NCBI GenBank assembly: GCA_905250115.1
Contig: CAJNOI010000023.1
Location: forward strand, 1 to 64,000
Length of the DNA: 64,000 nucleotides
Direction of reading: 5' to 3'
Source: Adineta steineri
Taxonomy: Eukaryota; Rotifera; Eurotatoria; Adinetida; Adinetidae
The first letter of the stretch is position 1; each line of letters starts with the position of its first letter. Below the pieces are notes generated by a model. It was given only the letters and a program-made list of their open reading frames with translations, searched no databases and had not been told where the DNA came from. A program made the translations under genes and the position numbers. Positions 44,638 to 56,500 of the stretch are shown here, in pieces.

Positions 44638-45214
44638 TTAATCGTTTGATTTCTTTTTCATAATTCGTTGAATTCCTTCATGGATATGTTCGGGTGATTT
44701 AACTAAAATTATTTTTGATTTTGGTGCTTGTTCATGAATAAGATTTAAAATACGATTAAACCAAATAAGTATATCTTCACGATTCTTTGGTACATTATTA
44801 TCATTAATTGAAAAATTAAGATCAAATCCATTGACATAACCACCTATGAAAAATAAATCTAATTAATAAAATAAAATAAAAAAGATTAGATGAAATAACC
44901 TATTGATATTGCATCCCATTTTTCTTCTTTTAATTTTTTAATAAATTCTTCATCACTTTCTTTAGTATCATTGATTCCAATAACTTTTGTATTTTTATAA
45001 CCTAATGATTGAAGATTATCTTGTGCTTTACTAGCTAATTTCTTACAAGCACCAATACCTAAGATTTTCCAATGATAACATGTAGATGAAAGTGTTCGAT
45101 TTATTTCAATTGGAATTATCTTAAAATAATAAAATAATATCTAGATTAGATATCATTGAAGATACTTACTCTTTTTAATAAGAATAAATTCTTACTAACA
45201 TATTTAATAGACAT
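44638..45214 (-). CDS. Unrecognised 156-aa protein (three exons)
   Basis: Exons 45214-45170, 45119-44900 and 44843-44638, with introns of 50 and 56 bp; the phases (0, then 1) keep one frame. The protein runs MSIKYVSKNLFLLKR, then a central part with WKILGIGACKKLASKAQDNL and TKVIGINDTKESDEEFIKKL, EEKWDAISIGGYVNG, and a C-terminal part with KSKIILVKSPEHIHEGIQRI. Alternating beta-like (KILGIG, KVIGI, AISIGG, KIILV) and helical stretches suggest a Rossmann-like or flavodoxin-like fold, and the early GIGA could be a nucleotide turn. No family recognised. It faces the GH55 gene tail to tail with about 230 bp between stops. Confidence 0.6.
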
Positions 45215-45599
45215 ATTAGTCAAGAAAATCGTTATCTCTCACGTTTAAATCTGAATAAAATAAAGAAGATATTTGTTTTATAGATGAATCATTCTACTCT
45301 GTCGCTTTTTTTCTTGATAATCGATAGAGATTGTTTATTTCTTTTTTTTGTTCTCTTAATATAATAAGCAATAAAAAGGACGTTTATTGATCCTTTCTAT
45401 ATATAGTAGAGAATACGTATTTTTCTTTATCTTATTTTATACTAATGACACGTGATGCATCATCATCGACTGAATAAATCGAATCTAATAAGAATATCAA
45501 CGATTTTTTTTCTTTGATTTTTAAATGAAAAATGAAATGATATTTAATAAAAAAAAACGTTTTTGTTTTTTTAAAATTATTTGTGATTAATAAAATCAA
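45215..45599. other. Intergenic stretch, nothing recognised
   Basis: A short A+T-rich spacer between two minus-strand genes. A TATATATAG near 45401 is the only promoter-like element. Confidence 0.4.
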
Positions 45600-46924
45600 T
45601 TAAATTCGACATCTTGAACAAATAATACCAAATTGATTATCTACAAATTTTTCATTCTCATCAATAATTCGATAACATTTGTCACATTTAAAACAATTAA
45701 TATGATAAAATTTATCTTTATAAGCAGTATATTTGTCATTAATCGATTGAAAACATTTTGAACATTTTTTTTGAAAATATTTTTCATGACATAATGAACA
45801 ACATGGTTTATTATTTTGTGTATAAAATTCTTTTTCATTCATAATATTGTTACATTGTCCACAACGAAAACATTGTTCATGATATTTGTTTCCATTGTAT
45901 AGAATAGATTTGCCCGAAGATATAGCTCGAGAACATTGTTGACATTGTGGAGCAAAACTTTGTTCATAACATCGAATACAACAAGGTTTAGAATTGTGTG
46001 TATAATATTCTTTTTCCTTAATTATTTGTGAACATTGTTGACATTGTAAAGCAAAATATTTATCATAACATTGTGAACAACATGGTTTATCATTTTCTGT
46101 ATAAAATTCTTTTTCATTCATTATTCGAGAACATTGACCACAACGAAAACATTGTTCATGATAATTTTTTCCTTTATATACGATCGATCCACCTGAAGAT
46201 ATGATTTGAGAACATTTTTCACATTTTCTTGAAAATTTTTCTCCATAACATTCATCACAACAAGCTTGATTATCTTTAATACGTATATTAACTTGATTAA
46301 TTAAAGATTTCCGACATGCATAACAAGAGAAACATGGTCGATGATAATTATTTTCATTAAAACAAATAAATTTTTCATCTAAAATTGATTGATGACAATT
46401 GAAACATCTTTTGGAGTTTGATAATTCACATTTTTTACAAATAATTTCACCATTATCATCAATTAAATATTTTTTATCTTCCGAAGAGTTTATCAATTCA
46501 TGACATGTTGAACATTTGAAACAATTTGAATGATAATATCGATTATTAAATTGAATTTCTTTATCATTTCCACAATCAATTAAACGTTGACATTTTGAAC
46601 AATTATTCAATGAATTCTAAAGATTTGATCTCATTTTAAACGAGGTTTCTATTCGAATTAGTTAATTTAATTAACTTACTACTGGTGTTATTGGTATTCG
46701 ATTAATAAGAAGTTCGGTTTTATAAATTTTATTTGTTGGATTATCATTTGAATATGTTGATTGATTTTGTGTTAATGAAGAAGGAGATGGAACCCATACT
46801 GATGTTACAATATCTTCTCTAGATTGTCGTCTATGCATTGAATTGTCCTAATCAAAAGAAAAGATTTGATTTAAAAAAAAAAGATTTGATTTGAACAAAC
46901 TTCGATTTGTTGAGATCGATTCAT
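45600..46924 (-). CDS. Multi-LIM-domain protein (three exons, 402 aa)
   Basis: LIM domains are double zinc fingers for protein contacts, often at cytoskeletal or adhesion sites. Exons 46924-46901, 46847-46680 and 46616-45600, all phase 0. After about 65 residues of polar linker come C-x-x-C ... H-x-x-C-x-x-C ... C-x-x-C units starting NCSKCQRLI, RCFNCHQSI, KCEKCSQII, QCQQCSQII, QCQQCSRAI and KCSKCFQSI. Five are full LIM domains. The fourth in order (CQQCSQIIKEKEYYTHNSKP...CCIRC) lacks the middle H-x-x-C/C-x-x-C pair, so only half the zinc ligands remain; it looks like an internal partial duplication, since its flanks match the third and fifth units closely. No catalytic domain. Nearest known layout: PINCH/paxillin/LIMPET-type adaptors. 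Confidence 0.85.
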
Positions 46925-47873
46925 TTTATTGAAAGAATATTCTAAAAAAGAATAATTTTATTTGTTGAAATCATAACTAATATATTTTACTTACATTATA
47001 TTTTTGTTTTTCTTTATCTTTAGATTTGTTTTTATGAAATGAAATTCTTTAAATATTCATTGTCTTTATATATTAGAATAAACATAATAAAAGAAAACAT
47101 AAAATATTTCTTACTTAACTTTATGATTAGAATTGTAAATATTTACAAAACATAAAATCTTCTTACTAATAAAATACATTCTTCTCTTCTCTTCTCTTCT
47201 CTTATCTTTTATTACAATATTTATCTTAGACAAAACCAAAACAATCTTTTTTTTTGTTAACAAATTTTCAAATATAAATAAAAGATTTAACTCATCTCAT
47301 CGAATGATATTCAACAAAAAATCTCTTTTGTCACAAATAGATTTGATTGAGAACTATCAAGTGAAATATGTAAAAACATATATTATTCATAATGATTAAT
47401 TATCAAACAATGATTTAAACATAAAAAAAAGGTCATTAACCTATTGTATAATTCAATAACAATAACGATGTTTTTTTCTATTTATTTTGTTTTTCAGAGA
47501 ATTTGTTTAATATATGAAATATTGTCATTATCAGATTGTATGTTAGAATGAAAATAAAATTGAATGTTTGTTATTGTGTTAAAGTGATGATGTTTTTGTC
47601 GATTAAAAATATCTATTTTCCAGTTATTTGTCCGTATATTATTTTTGTAATTATTTTCAATAAATTGAGAAAGAAATATTCATGACGAAAAGATGAATAA
47701 CTCTTATTTATTTATTTGAGAAATAAATATGAAATATTTTATTTAAAAATAAAAAAGAAATCAAAGGTTAATTGATGAATTTAAAAAAAAAAAGAAAATT
47801 TGTTAAAAAAAAAAATAAGTTTTATATTTAAAATGAATAAATAAAGTTTGTTTTGATGAATGAAATAATAATT
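46925..47873. other. Intergenic stretch with a TCTTC microsatellite
   Basis: A TCTTC repeat lies at 47179-47203. The rest is A+T-rich sequence without a recognised gene. Confidence 0.5.
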
Positions 47874-49178
47874 TTATGATGTTCTTTGAAACATTTGTAT
47901 TCTATAATTGATTGAATCAGCAACATAAAAATCTAGCTTTGTATTAAGTACAATAGCATTTGGTTGATTAAATATATATGAATTATTTCCAATGGCTTGA
48001 ATAACTCCAGCAATAGTTCTTCCTTTCGTTCCATCACCTTGAAAAAATTGAATACGTTGATTATCACAATCAGCAATATATGTATCCATTTGTGTATCAA
48101 CAGCAACTGAACATATTCGATTAAATAATGTTCGAGATGTTCCATTTAAATCACTTGAAACTGATCCAGCAATTAAATTCCAATTTTTTCCACCTAATGT
48201 CCATCGAACAACATTATAACCTAATTGTTGACCAATAACAAGACTAGTTGTTGGTGAATGATATCGAATTGATATTGGAGTATAAACATATGTATTTCGT
48301 AATTGTGTTGTATCATATCCAATATAAATATTAGCTGTTGATGTTGTTAAATCGTATTGAATTATACGATTATTTCCATAATCAGCGATATATAAATAAT
48401 CTCCTCCCATTGTTAATGACATTGGAGAATTTAATTGATTCGATGCCGAACCAGATGTACCTTTAATAAGAAAATAAAATTTATTTGAAATAAATCTCAT
48501 TTATTTGAATACCTGTTCCAACAATAATAGTTCCTTGATTTGAATCTTTTGTTCTTTTTATAATTCGATGATTTAATGTATCAGCAACATAGATTTGATT
48601 TGATGAATCAATATAAATATCATTTGGAGAATTAAATGAACTTACATCGGAACCATTTGTACCATTTGCATATCCAGCAATAAGAATTAAATTCATTTGT
48701 ACACTTGAATATTGTAATATTCGATGCATTGTTTGATCACAAAGATAAAGATTTGATTGAGAATCAAATCCTAATGATGATATTACACCTAATGAATTAT
48801 TTATTCCATTAAGTAAAGTATTTTGACTTATTAATGTAACTCCTTTTGTATTCCATGATAAATCATTATTATTAGCTAAAATACAAATATTTACATTGAT
48901 TTATTTATTTATTAAATTAAGAAATTGTTTAAATACTTGAATTAACATTATGTTGAATTGAATAAACAATTGGAGTAACAACAATTGTTATTATACATAT
49001 TATTAATGCAAATATTAATGCAAGCCAATTTGAACGAATAAACAAAGAAATTGTTTGCATACTTAAAAGATAATTTAATTTATTTTAGACAAATATTTTA
49101 TTTCTTTATTTTTACTCACCATGTTTTTCGTTCATCTTCATTATCTAAAGCTTCTTTTTCAATACTTTTTCTTCCCAT
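47874..49178 (-). CDS. NHL-repeat type II membrane protein (four exons, 377 aa)
   Basis: Exons 49178-49120, 49061-48937, 48875-48513 and 48460-47874, in phase. A charged N-terminus (MGRKSIEKEALDNEDERKTC) precedes one membrane helix (LALIFALIICIITIVVTPIV), so the C-terminal part lies outside. That part is an NHL beta-propeller: repeats with the L-Y-x-x-D ... R-I core (NLYLCDQTMHRIL, QIYVADTLNHRIIKRT, YLYIADYGNNRIIQYD, DTYIADCDNQRIQFFQGDGT, DFYVADSINYRIQMFQ), each led by an FNSPNDIYID-type strand. NHL membrane proteins form large families in bdelloids; the ligand is unknown. The protein downstream at 52176 shares the N-terminal anchor style. Confidence 0.85.
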
Positions 49179-49810
49179 CTTATCTAAAATAAAATAATAT
49201 TATTATCGTTTTCAACTGATTCGAACTTACGTAATGAAAGATTTTTGTTTTTATACAAAAATCGATTTTCTAGAAATTATTTACAAATGAAAAAAAGAAA
49301 ATAAATAAGAACAATAAACGTTTGTTTTTCTCTCTTTTTAATATTTTTTCTAATATTATCTCACTTAGATTTATCAACTGCGACAAAAAAAAAGAAAAAA
49401 AACAAGAGAAACATTTTTTTTTTCATAATAATTGCGACTATTCATGCGTAACTATTAAAGTAATAGAAAGAGAGAGAGAGAAAGTAATACACAATATATA
49501 TGTATATATATTTTTTTCTTTTTTTTCATGATTAAACATAGTATTGATGACATAGGTAAAAATGTTTTGTTTTGTATTAATGTTATATGTAATAGTCATA
49601 AGATCAAATTTAATGACCTAAACAAGAATTAGAAATGACGCTATTTCATATCTATGTACTTTTATTAGTTTATCAATAGAAATACAAGACAAGACATCGT
49701 TTGTATTTTTTTCCTATAGAAAATTTTTAAGATAAAATCAAAAATTTCGTTTTGATTTTGTAAATAAATTCTTTTTGTTTCGTTTTATTTTAGAGCAAAA
49801 CTCTTTAAAA
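49179..49810. other. Divergent intergenic region
   Basis: The spacer between the minus-strand NHL gene and the plus-strand OPT gene; it should hold both promoters. GAGA and TATATATA runs lie at 49469-49510. Confidence 0.4.
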
Positions 49811-51948
49811 ATGGAACCTTTTGATAAAAGTGAGAAGAAAGATGGTGAAACATGTTATGCATATGTTGATGCTGAAATGGCTCAATTTGAAGAAGTAGCT
49901 GGTACATGTTCAAATAAAGATAATATTGATGAAGCATGTTGTACAGTTCGAAGTGTAACAATTGGTTTATTATATGTTGTTGGAATGTCATATCTTCATC
50001 AATGGGGAAATTTTCAAATTGCAGCCCCATTTATTTCATCTGTCTTAGTTATTGTTAGTTCATATCCAATGGGACATTTATGGACATATATTGTTCCACG
50101 AGCTAAACCATTTACAATGAAAGAACATGGTTTTATATTAGTTATGGCTAATGTTGCATATATGTTTAATTCTGTATTTATTTATGCAACACTTACAACA
50201 TTGAAAGTTCTTGAAAGAGAAAAAGTTAATTTTGCATATTATTTCTTTTTTATGCTTTCAATTCAATTTCTTGGATTTGGTCTTGCAGGTTTGTTAAAGA
50301 AAAAAAAAACTAAATTGTTTTCTTTAATCATATATATATTTTTTCTTTAGGTATTCTTCGTCGATTTTTAGTTTGGCCATCTGAAGTAATTTGGCCACAA
50401 AATTTACCATTAATAGCTGTGTTACGTACATTACATGATCGACAAACAAGTGTAACCGAAGCATCATTTGGAGATGTTAAACGTAGTTTAATGCAAAAAA
50501 TTCTGACAAATCGTTTATTATTTTTTGTTGTTATAACATTAATATCATTTACATATGAATGGTTACCATTATATATAATGCCAATCTTAGCATATTTTTC
50601 ATGGATGTGTTGGATCAGTCCATCAAATGTTCCATTAGCTCAATTAACAGCAGTACGTGGTCTTGCTATTGGTGGTGGTGGTTTAACATTAGATTGGTAT
50701 ATGGTAACACGATATCTTGGTTCACCATTAATTTTACCTGGTTGGGCATTAATAAATATTGCATTTGGTTTTGTTTTAATAATTTGGTTAATTACTCCAA
50801 TTATTTATGGAACAAATATGAGAAGTTTTACAACATTACCAATTGGTGGTGTTGTTTCAACTGATTTTACAGCATTAAGTATTGTAACAGCATTTGCATC
50901 ATTTGCAAGTATAACAGCTGTTTTTGTTCATTTATTATTATTTCATTCGAAAGATGTTTGGTTACAATTAACAACAAAAAGTTTAGGAAATATGGGAAAT
51001 GATATGCATGCTCGTATGATATCACTTTATAAAACAGTACCTGATTGGTGTTATTTAGAATTATTTGGATTAGCATTGATTGTTGCATGTGTTACATGTG
51101 ATAATGCTGGTTGGTTACCTTGGTATTATGTTTTATTAGCATTATTTGTTGGTGCATTATTTGCATTACCATTTGGTTTAGTTTCATCAATAACAGGACA
51201 ATTATTACATAATTTATCTGTTTATTATATTTGTTTATTAATTGGTCAATCTTTATCTTTACAATCAAATGCTAAACATATTTATACATTTATTGCACTT
51301 GGTTATGTTGTTTTTGTTCAAACATTGGTTTTAATTCAAGATATGAAATTTGCACATTATGTTAAAATAGGTCCTAGACCATTATTTGCTGCACAATGTT
51401 TAGCTGGTTTAGTTTGTTCAACTGTTTCAATTGGTATTCGTTATATGTATACAACAGGTGGATCATCAGCATCAACTTGGTCCATTTTTAATAATACAAA
51501 ACTTGGTTGGACACTTTTAAATGATTATGTTGGATTTTTTACTGGAACAAATTTATCAAATCGAGGTTTATTTTGGGCTTTTTATGTTGGTGCATTTTTA
51601 CCAATTCCTGGATGGATTTTATCTAAATTTCCACGTTTTTATTGGTTAAAAAAACTTCATTGGCCATTAATTTTAGTGACAGTTGGATGGATGCCATCAA
51701 TTGTTCCAGCAGGTGCTTTATTTACTTGGCTTTTAATTAGTTTAACTATTTATTTTACATTTGGTAAATATAGTTATAGACAACGTCATGTTTATTTAGT
51801 TTCAGCTGGACTTGATCTTGGTCTTAATATAACATTAATTATTATAACTACAGCATTTAATAATAAACAAATTTATTTTCCACAATGGTGGGGAAATCGA
51901 AATAGTTCCGTCTATGATAGTTGTCAAAAAGCTGTTCAAACTTGGTAA
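49811..51948 (+). CDS. OPT-family oligopeptide transporter (two exons, 691 aa)
   Basis: OPT proteins are proton-coupled importers of small peptides or metal chelates in fungi, plants and bacteria. Exons 49811-50288 and 50351-51948 join in phase 1; ATG 49811 is the first good start. Family signatures: PFTMKEHGFILVMANVAYMF in the early cytosolic/TM region, GLAGILRRFLVWPSEVIWPQ then NLP, SWMCWISPSNVPLAQLTAVR with GLAIGGGGLTLDW, YLGSPLILPGW, and a C-terminal FPQWWGN...YDSC. At least twelve hydrophobic helices are visible. Length is at the lower end of the family. OPT transporters are not a normal animal family, so fungal or protist transfer is likely. With GH43, GH55 and KUP it fits an acquired nutrient-uptake set. 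Confidence 0.9.
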
Positions 51949-52175
51949 ATATTTTATATTCACAAACAAAAAAAAACATTTTACATTTACATTTTTCTTT
52001 CATTTTGATTTGATTTTATTAAAATTTTAATTTTTTGAAAAAAAAAAAGAAAATTATTTTTTTTATACAGTTTTTTTTCTTTCTTCTCTTTATTCAAAAT
52101 AAAAAAAAAAAGGTGAAGCAAAAAATAAGAAATTAAATGAATGTATATGTATGTATGAATGAATGTCATGATTAA

Positions 52176-53007
52176 TTAAGAACCAACAAGAATGACAAAA
52201 GCATTTTCTTTATAACCACGATTTTCTAAATAAAATGTAATATTATAATATCTTCCACCAGTAATAGATAATGTTTGAATTAAATATGTCATCCCAACAT
52301 TTGTTTGATCATTATAATAAAAATCTTGATCATATGGAATATCAAATAAAATATCACTTACTGAATTTCGTGTATTTGATAAAATACATTGATAATAATT
52401 TTTTGTTAAATAATTTGATTCAAAACTTCCATCAAGAATTGTTTCTGTAAGCATTGTTGTATCAATAACTGAAATTTTATCTAATGACCATGATGCTGTA
52501 TCATGACGAAAACCAAATACTAATGACATTGATTTAGCAATAACACTTGGACGAAAAATAAGATTAAAAAGACGATATGGAAATGGTTCCGCATTGACTA
52601 TATAATCTAAAACTTGAGTCTTTGAAAATGATTGTGTACATTCATTTTCAGTATAATCTAAATTAACATTTTTTTATTTTGATTTTGACTTTTTTTTCTC
52701 AAGATTTTTATTTACTTGTTGGTGCATTTGTATTTGTTGTATTATCAACAGGTCCTTTATTATTAGAATAAAACTAAAAAATATTTTATAAAATAAATAG
52801 AAATGAAAAACCTGTATTTGATTTGGCTGTATATAAAATTGGAATAGCAATTGTAACACCACCTATGACAATTATTAAAAGAGCAACTATTATTATTGTT
52901 GATAATGAAATTTTATTTTCTTCTTTTACTCTAAACAATAAATAAGAGAGAGAGAGAGAATTCTCAAGAATTTTATATTTAAATTATTAAATAACATACT
53001 CAGCCAT
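52176..53007 (-). CDS. Type II membrane protein with beta-rich ectodomain (four exons, 215 aa)
   Basis: Exons 53007-53000 (8 nt only), 52930-52812, 52754-52716 and 52657-52176. The phases give one frame starting MAEVKEENKISLSTIIIVAL. One membrane helix (IIIVALLIIVIGGVTIAIPI) is followed by an Asn/Thr-rich linker (NTTNTNAPTNYTENEC) and a beta-rich ectodomain with FGFRHDTASWSLDKISVID, TILDGSFESNY, YYQCIL and RYYNITFYLENRGY, ending FVILVGS. The pattern x-F-R-x-D-x-x-x-W-x-L-D-x-I-S-V ... GSFE resembles a jelly-roll domain that, as I recall, is attached to NHL proteins in bdelloids. No precise family name. The 8-nt first exon is unusual but has normal splice ends. Confidence 0.7.
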
Positions 53008-53602
53008 GAAATGTTCCAACTGAATTCAATAATTTCAAATATATTTCACACGAAATCGAAATAAATATATGTATATATATATATATTAGAAGCTAGTCAC
53101 CGATTGATTTGTTTTTTTTTCTCATTTTTTTCTTGTTCTTATTATTAAACATATAGATATGTTAAGTGAACCGTATCAGAGAAAAAGGAGTCGTCGTCGT
53201 CGTCGTTTTTTTTCTTTTTGATATAATGTAGATATTTGATTGATATGTAAACAAAATCTAATATATACTCTTCATCAACAAATAAATAAATGACGACTAA
53301 ACTATTGTTGACTTGTTAGTCATATGTTTTTCGATTTTTATACAACGAAAAAATAGAAATTGCGTCAATTTTTCTTAATCATCATATAACCTGTTTTTTT
53401 ACATTTTTACTCAATATCATTCCAATTAAGTATTTTAATAGACATATATATCTATATGATTAATAAAATATATTTTTCTATTTAATATCTATTTATTTGT
53501 TGTGATATTTTGAATAAAGATGATTTTGTATTAATTTTGAATTCTAATAAAAAAATTTGTTAAATATATTCAATGAATGATGAAACATAAAATATTATTG
53601 AA
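53008..53602. other. Intergenic stretch, no gene
   Basis: A short (GTC)n run (about 53190-53206) and a TA run (about 53070-53086). Nothing else recognised. Confidence 0.45.
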
Positions 53603-55294
53603 TTATTTATTAAAATTCGTAATAAAATCCGGTGCTCTTGTTAATCCACCACCTGCAGCTCCATATTGAATAAAAATATTTTTATATGGTTCAATCCAAT
53701 TAATTTGTCCATATTGACTAACTTGTCTATTACATCCATAAATAAAAATGGGTTTAATTTTCGTATTAGTTGGAAATGTATTTTTAACAGATTTTAATAA
53801 TCCAACAGCAACAGTTGAATCATAAAAGGATGTATATTTATTGGAAATATTTGGTGTAATACAAGCACCTGCTGTAAATCTCATTAAAAATAAATTTGTA
53901 TTTTCATCTATTTGAATTGGTTGAGGAGATAAATTCGTAACATGATTTGTTCCACCACAAACTAAAACAGGTGGAATTTTATAATCTTTTGGTAAATAAA
54001 TCAATGCTAACATTGAAACACCACGTGCTGAAACAACATCAAATAATCTTTTATTATTTTCTGTAAAAATTTCTTGATTTCCTAATGATAAAATTAAACG
54101 AGAAAATTTTATAAATTTCTTTTGACCATTTCCATATTTAATTGATGCAATACCACCACCATCAGTTGATTGTTTCTCATCAATATAAATTGTATCTAAT
54201 GTTCCATCAAGAACTTTTCCACCTTGTTTAATTAAATAATCATTTAGAATTTGTTGAAAATTTGCAACTAAAACTCGATCATGAATTTTTTCAGCAAACA
54301 TTAAACCATTTGGTATAAATGAATAACGTTGTAATAAAGTTTCTTTTGATAAAATATTTAAATTTCTTCCTTCTTCAATTAAATTATCTTTTAATTGATT
54401 TAAATCATTTATTTCTTGTTGATTTCTTGCAATAATTATTGATCCTGATTGTTCTAAAAGAAGTTTATTATTTAAAATTTCATTTAATTTTGAAAAAAAG
54501 ACTTCGTTTATAAAACATTGTTTTGAAACATCATTTAAAAGATTTGTTCGATCATTAAACATTGTAAAGATTTGAAATTGTATTGATAATTTTAAAGCTC
54601 TATACCAATGCGAGGGATGATAGATCCATGATAACCAATCAATTGTTCTCCAAGGAAATTCACCTGTTTTAGAAATATCTTTTAAATAAATATTATCATA
54701 AAAAATTCGTTTTAATTGATCAGAAAGAAATTTTGTTGGTTTATAATTTGTTGGTGCTTCTGTATGAGCATCTTGTTCAAGATGCCATGCTGATCCATTT
54801 GCAATTGGTATTCGACGAAAATCATTTAAATAAATTAAATCTTTTTCATTTTTATTTGAAATTAAATCAACAGCAGAAATTAATGCTGGGGCACCACCAA
54901 CACATAATGTTGAAATATTTTCATGAATTATTTCATTTTTATATTCTTTTATTGAACGAAATTTTACAGGAGTTTTTAATGAATGTTTTTCTTTAATTTC
55001 ATTAAGATTATTTCCAATTAAAAAATCATATTTCGAATAATATTTTTTAAATAAATTTAATTCTTCAATATCATTTGTAAGAAATGGATGATGCATTCCA
55101 TGATAAAACGATTTTTTATGTTCACTATTTGTATGTTTTATAAATTCATCATCTTCATCTTCATCGAATTCAATTAGATCATTATAACGTTTTCGTACTT
55201 TTATTATTGTTATTGTTGTTGTTAGTCCAATTAATCCAATTGAAATAAATCGACGACGACGTGAAGACCAAAATCGATTCAATCCAATAGACAT
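53603..55294 (-). CDS. Intronless FAD/NAD-binding amine-oxidase-like protein (563 aa)
   Basis: Start chosen at MSIGLNRF (55294). The N-terminus reads SSRRRRFISIGLIGLTTTIT, close to a bacterial twin-arginine (Tat) signal, here possibly a membrane anchor. A Rossmann-like start follows late (STLCVGGAPALISAVDL, then LIYLND), with a GGAPA turn instead of the usual G-x-G-x-x-G, then IPIANGSAWHLEQD. An FPWRTIDWLSWIYHPSHWYR segment follows, then the substrate-side part, and a C-terminal GQINWIEPYKNIFIQYGAAG then GGLTRAPDFI, where DAO/amine-oxidase proteins close the FAD site. No intron in 1.7 kb, unlike most neighbours. Family level only; substrate unknown. A late bacterial transfer is plausible. Confidence 0.6.
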   Translation of the reverse strand: MSIGLNRFWSSRRRRFISIGLIGLTTTITIIKVRKRYNDLIEFDEDEDDEFIKHTNSEHKKSFYHGMHHPFLTNDIEELNLFKKYYSKYDFLIGNNLNEIKEKHSLKTPVKFRSIKEYKNEIIHENISTLCVGGAPALISAVDLISNKNEKDLIYLNDFRRIPIANGSAWHLEQDAHTEAPTNYKPTKFLSDQLKRIFYDNIYLKDISKTGEFPWRTIDWLSWIYHPSHWYRALKLSIQFQIFTMFNDRTNLLNDVSKQCFINEVFFSKLNEILNNKLLLEQSGSIIIARNQQEINDLNQLKDNLIEEGRNLNILSKETLLQRYSFIPNGLMFAEKIHDRVLVANFQQILNDYLIKQGGKVLDGTLDTIYIDEKQSTDGGGIASIKYGNGQKKFIKFSRLILSLGNQEIFTENNKRLFDVVSARGVSMLALIYLPKDYKIPPVLVCGGTNHVTNLSPQPIQIDENTNLFLMRFTAGACITPNISNKYTSFYDSTVAVGLLKSVKNTFPTNTKIKPIFIYGCNRQVSQYGQINWIEPYKNIFIQYGAAGGGLTRAPDFITNFNK

Positions 55295-56500
55295 TTTCAC
55301 TTTTCTTTTTTCTTTTTTAAAAAAAAACCTTCGAAATGTTAACAAAAAAAGAATAAGATAGGAAAAATCTTTTATCTTTTTTTTTGTTGTTTTTTTCTAA
55401 TATTTATTTAAACAGAAAAGAAAAGAAAAGAAAAGAAGAAGAGATATCGAGTTATTTCATAAGAATTAAATAATCTTTTCACTTTTCTTCTCACATTTTT
55501 AAAATTTGATTCTATTAGACTCACTAGAAAAGATTTTCTTTTATCAACAAAATTTTTTCAAGAAAAATAAATCTCGAATAGAAATTCTTCTAATCAATTG
55601 TTTTCGAATTATTTCAAATAAATTTCATTTAAAATCGAAAAATATTTCTTAGTTCTCTTTGACATGTTAACAAAAAAAAGTACATTATCGTTATTACGAT
55701 GATTTATTTGAATCTATGACGTCAAAACTTGTTTTAGAAATATATTAACACAATAACAAACATAAAATTAATGAGGCATATCGATTGATTAGAGAAAAAT
55801 GAGACGAAATACTTATTCGATTACTAATAACAATAAATATATCTTTTGATTTATTTATAAATTTATCTAAATTAAAATAGATAAACGATTTTTACCGAGA
55901 TATCTAAATACATATGATTAGATATAGAAGATAAATATCACACATATAATCAATGAATAAAAGAAAATAATATTTATATATACATAGAATAAATCTTCAG
56001 ATGATTTCAGTTAATAAATTTAACATGATTGAATTATCTTAGAAAACGAAAAGAGAAAGAAGGTCATTATTTTCTTATTTTCCTTGTTAAAATCTCTGGT
56101 GACCTATCGATAGTTGACATTGTGCTCAAGGTATTAAGATTTTGAGAAATCTATTACCTTCTCTTTTTTTTATTTGACAAAATCTTTGAAAGATTTGTTT
56201 TGATTTATTTTTGAAATCTGAGAAAGTATTTGGAAGACCATTAAGACTCATGTATACATGTCACATTTGAAATTTGTTAATTTACTAATAAGATCTTTTA
56301 TTTCATCTGTATATGTCCTATATTCGTCAATTGGACACTCTCAACATTTTTTCGTTTAATAATAAACCTTATTCTACATTTATGTTTATCCTTCGAGTTT
56401 AAAATGAAATTAATGAATATTTCTCATATATTTTCAATAAAATGGATTTATTAATATTTTTGTTGAAATTATTTTCTTGTTAAATAATGAAATGAATAAA
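55295..56500. other. Intergenic stretch with an AAAAG microsatellite
   Basis: An (AAAAG)n run at 55413-55437. The rest is A+T-rich without a gene. Confidence 0.5.
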
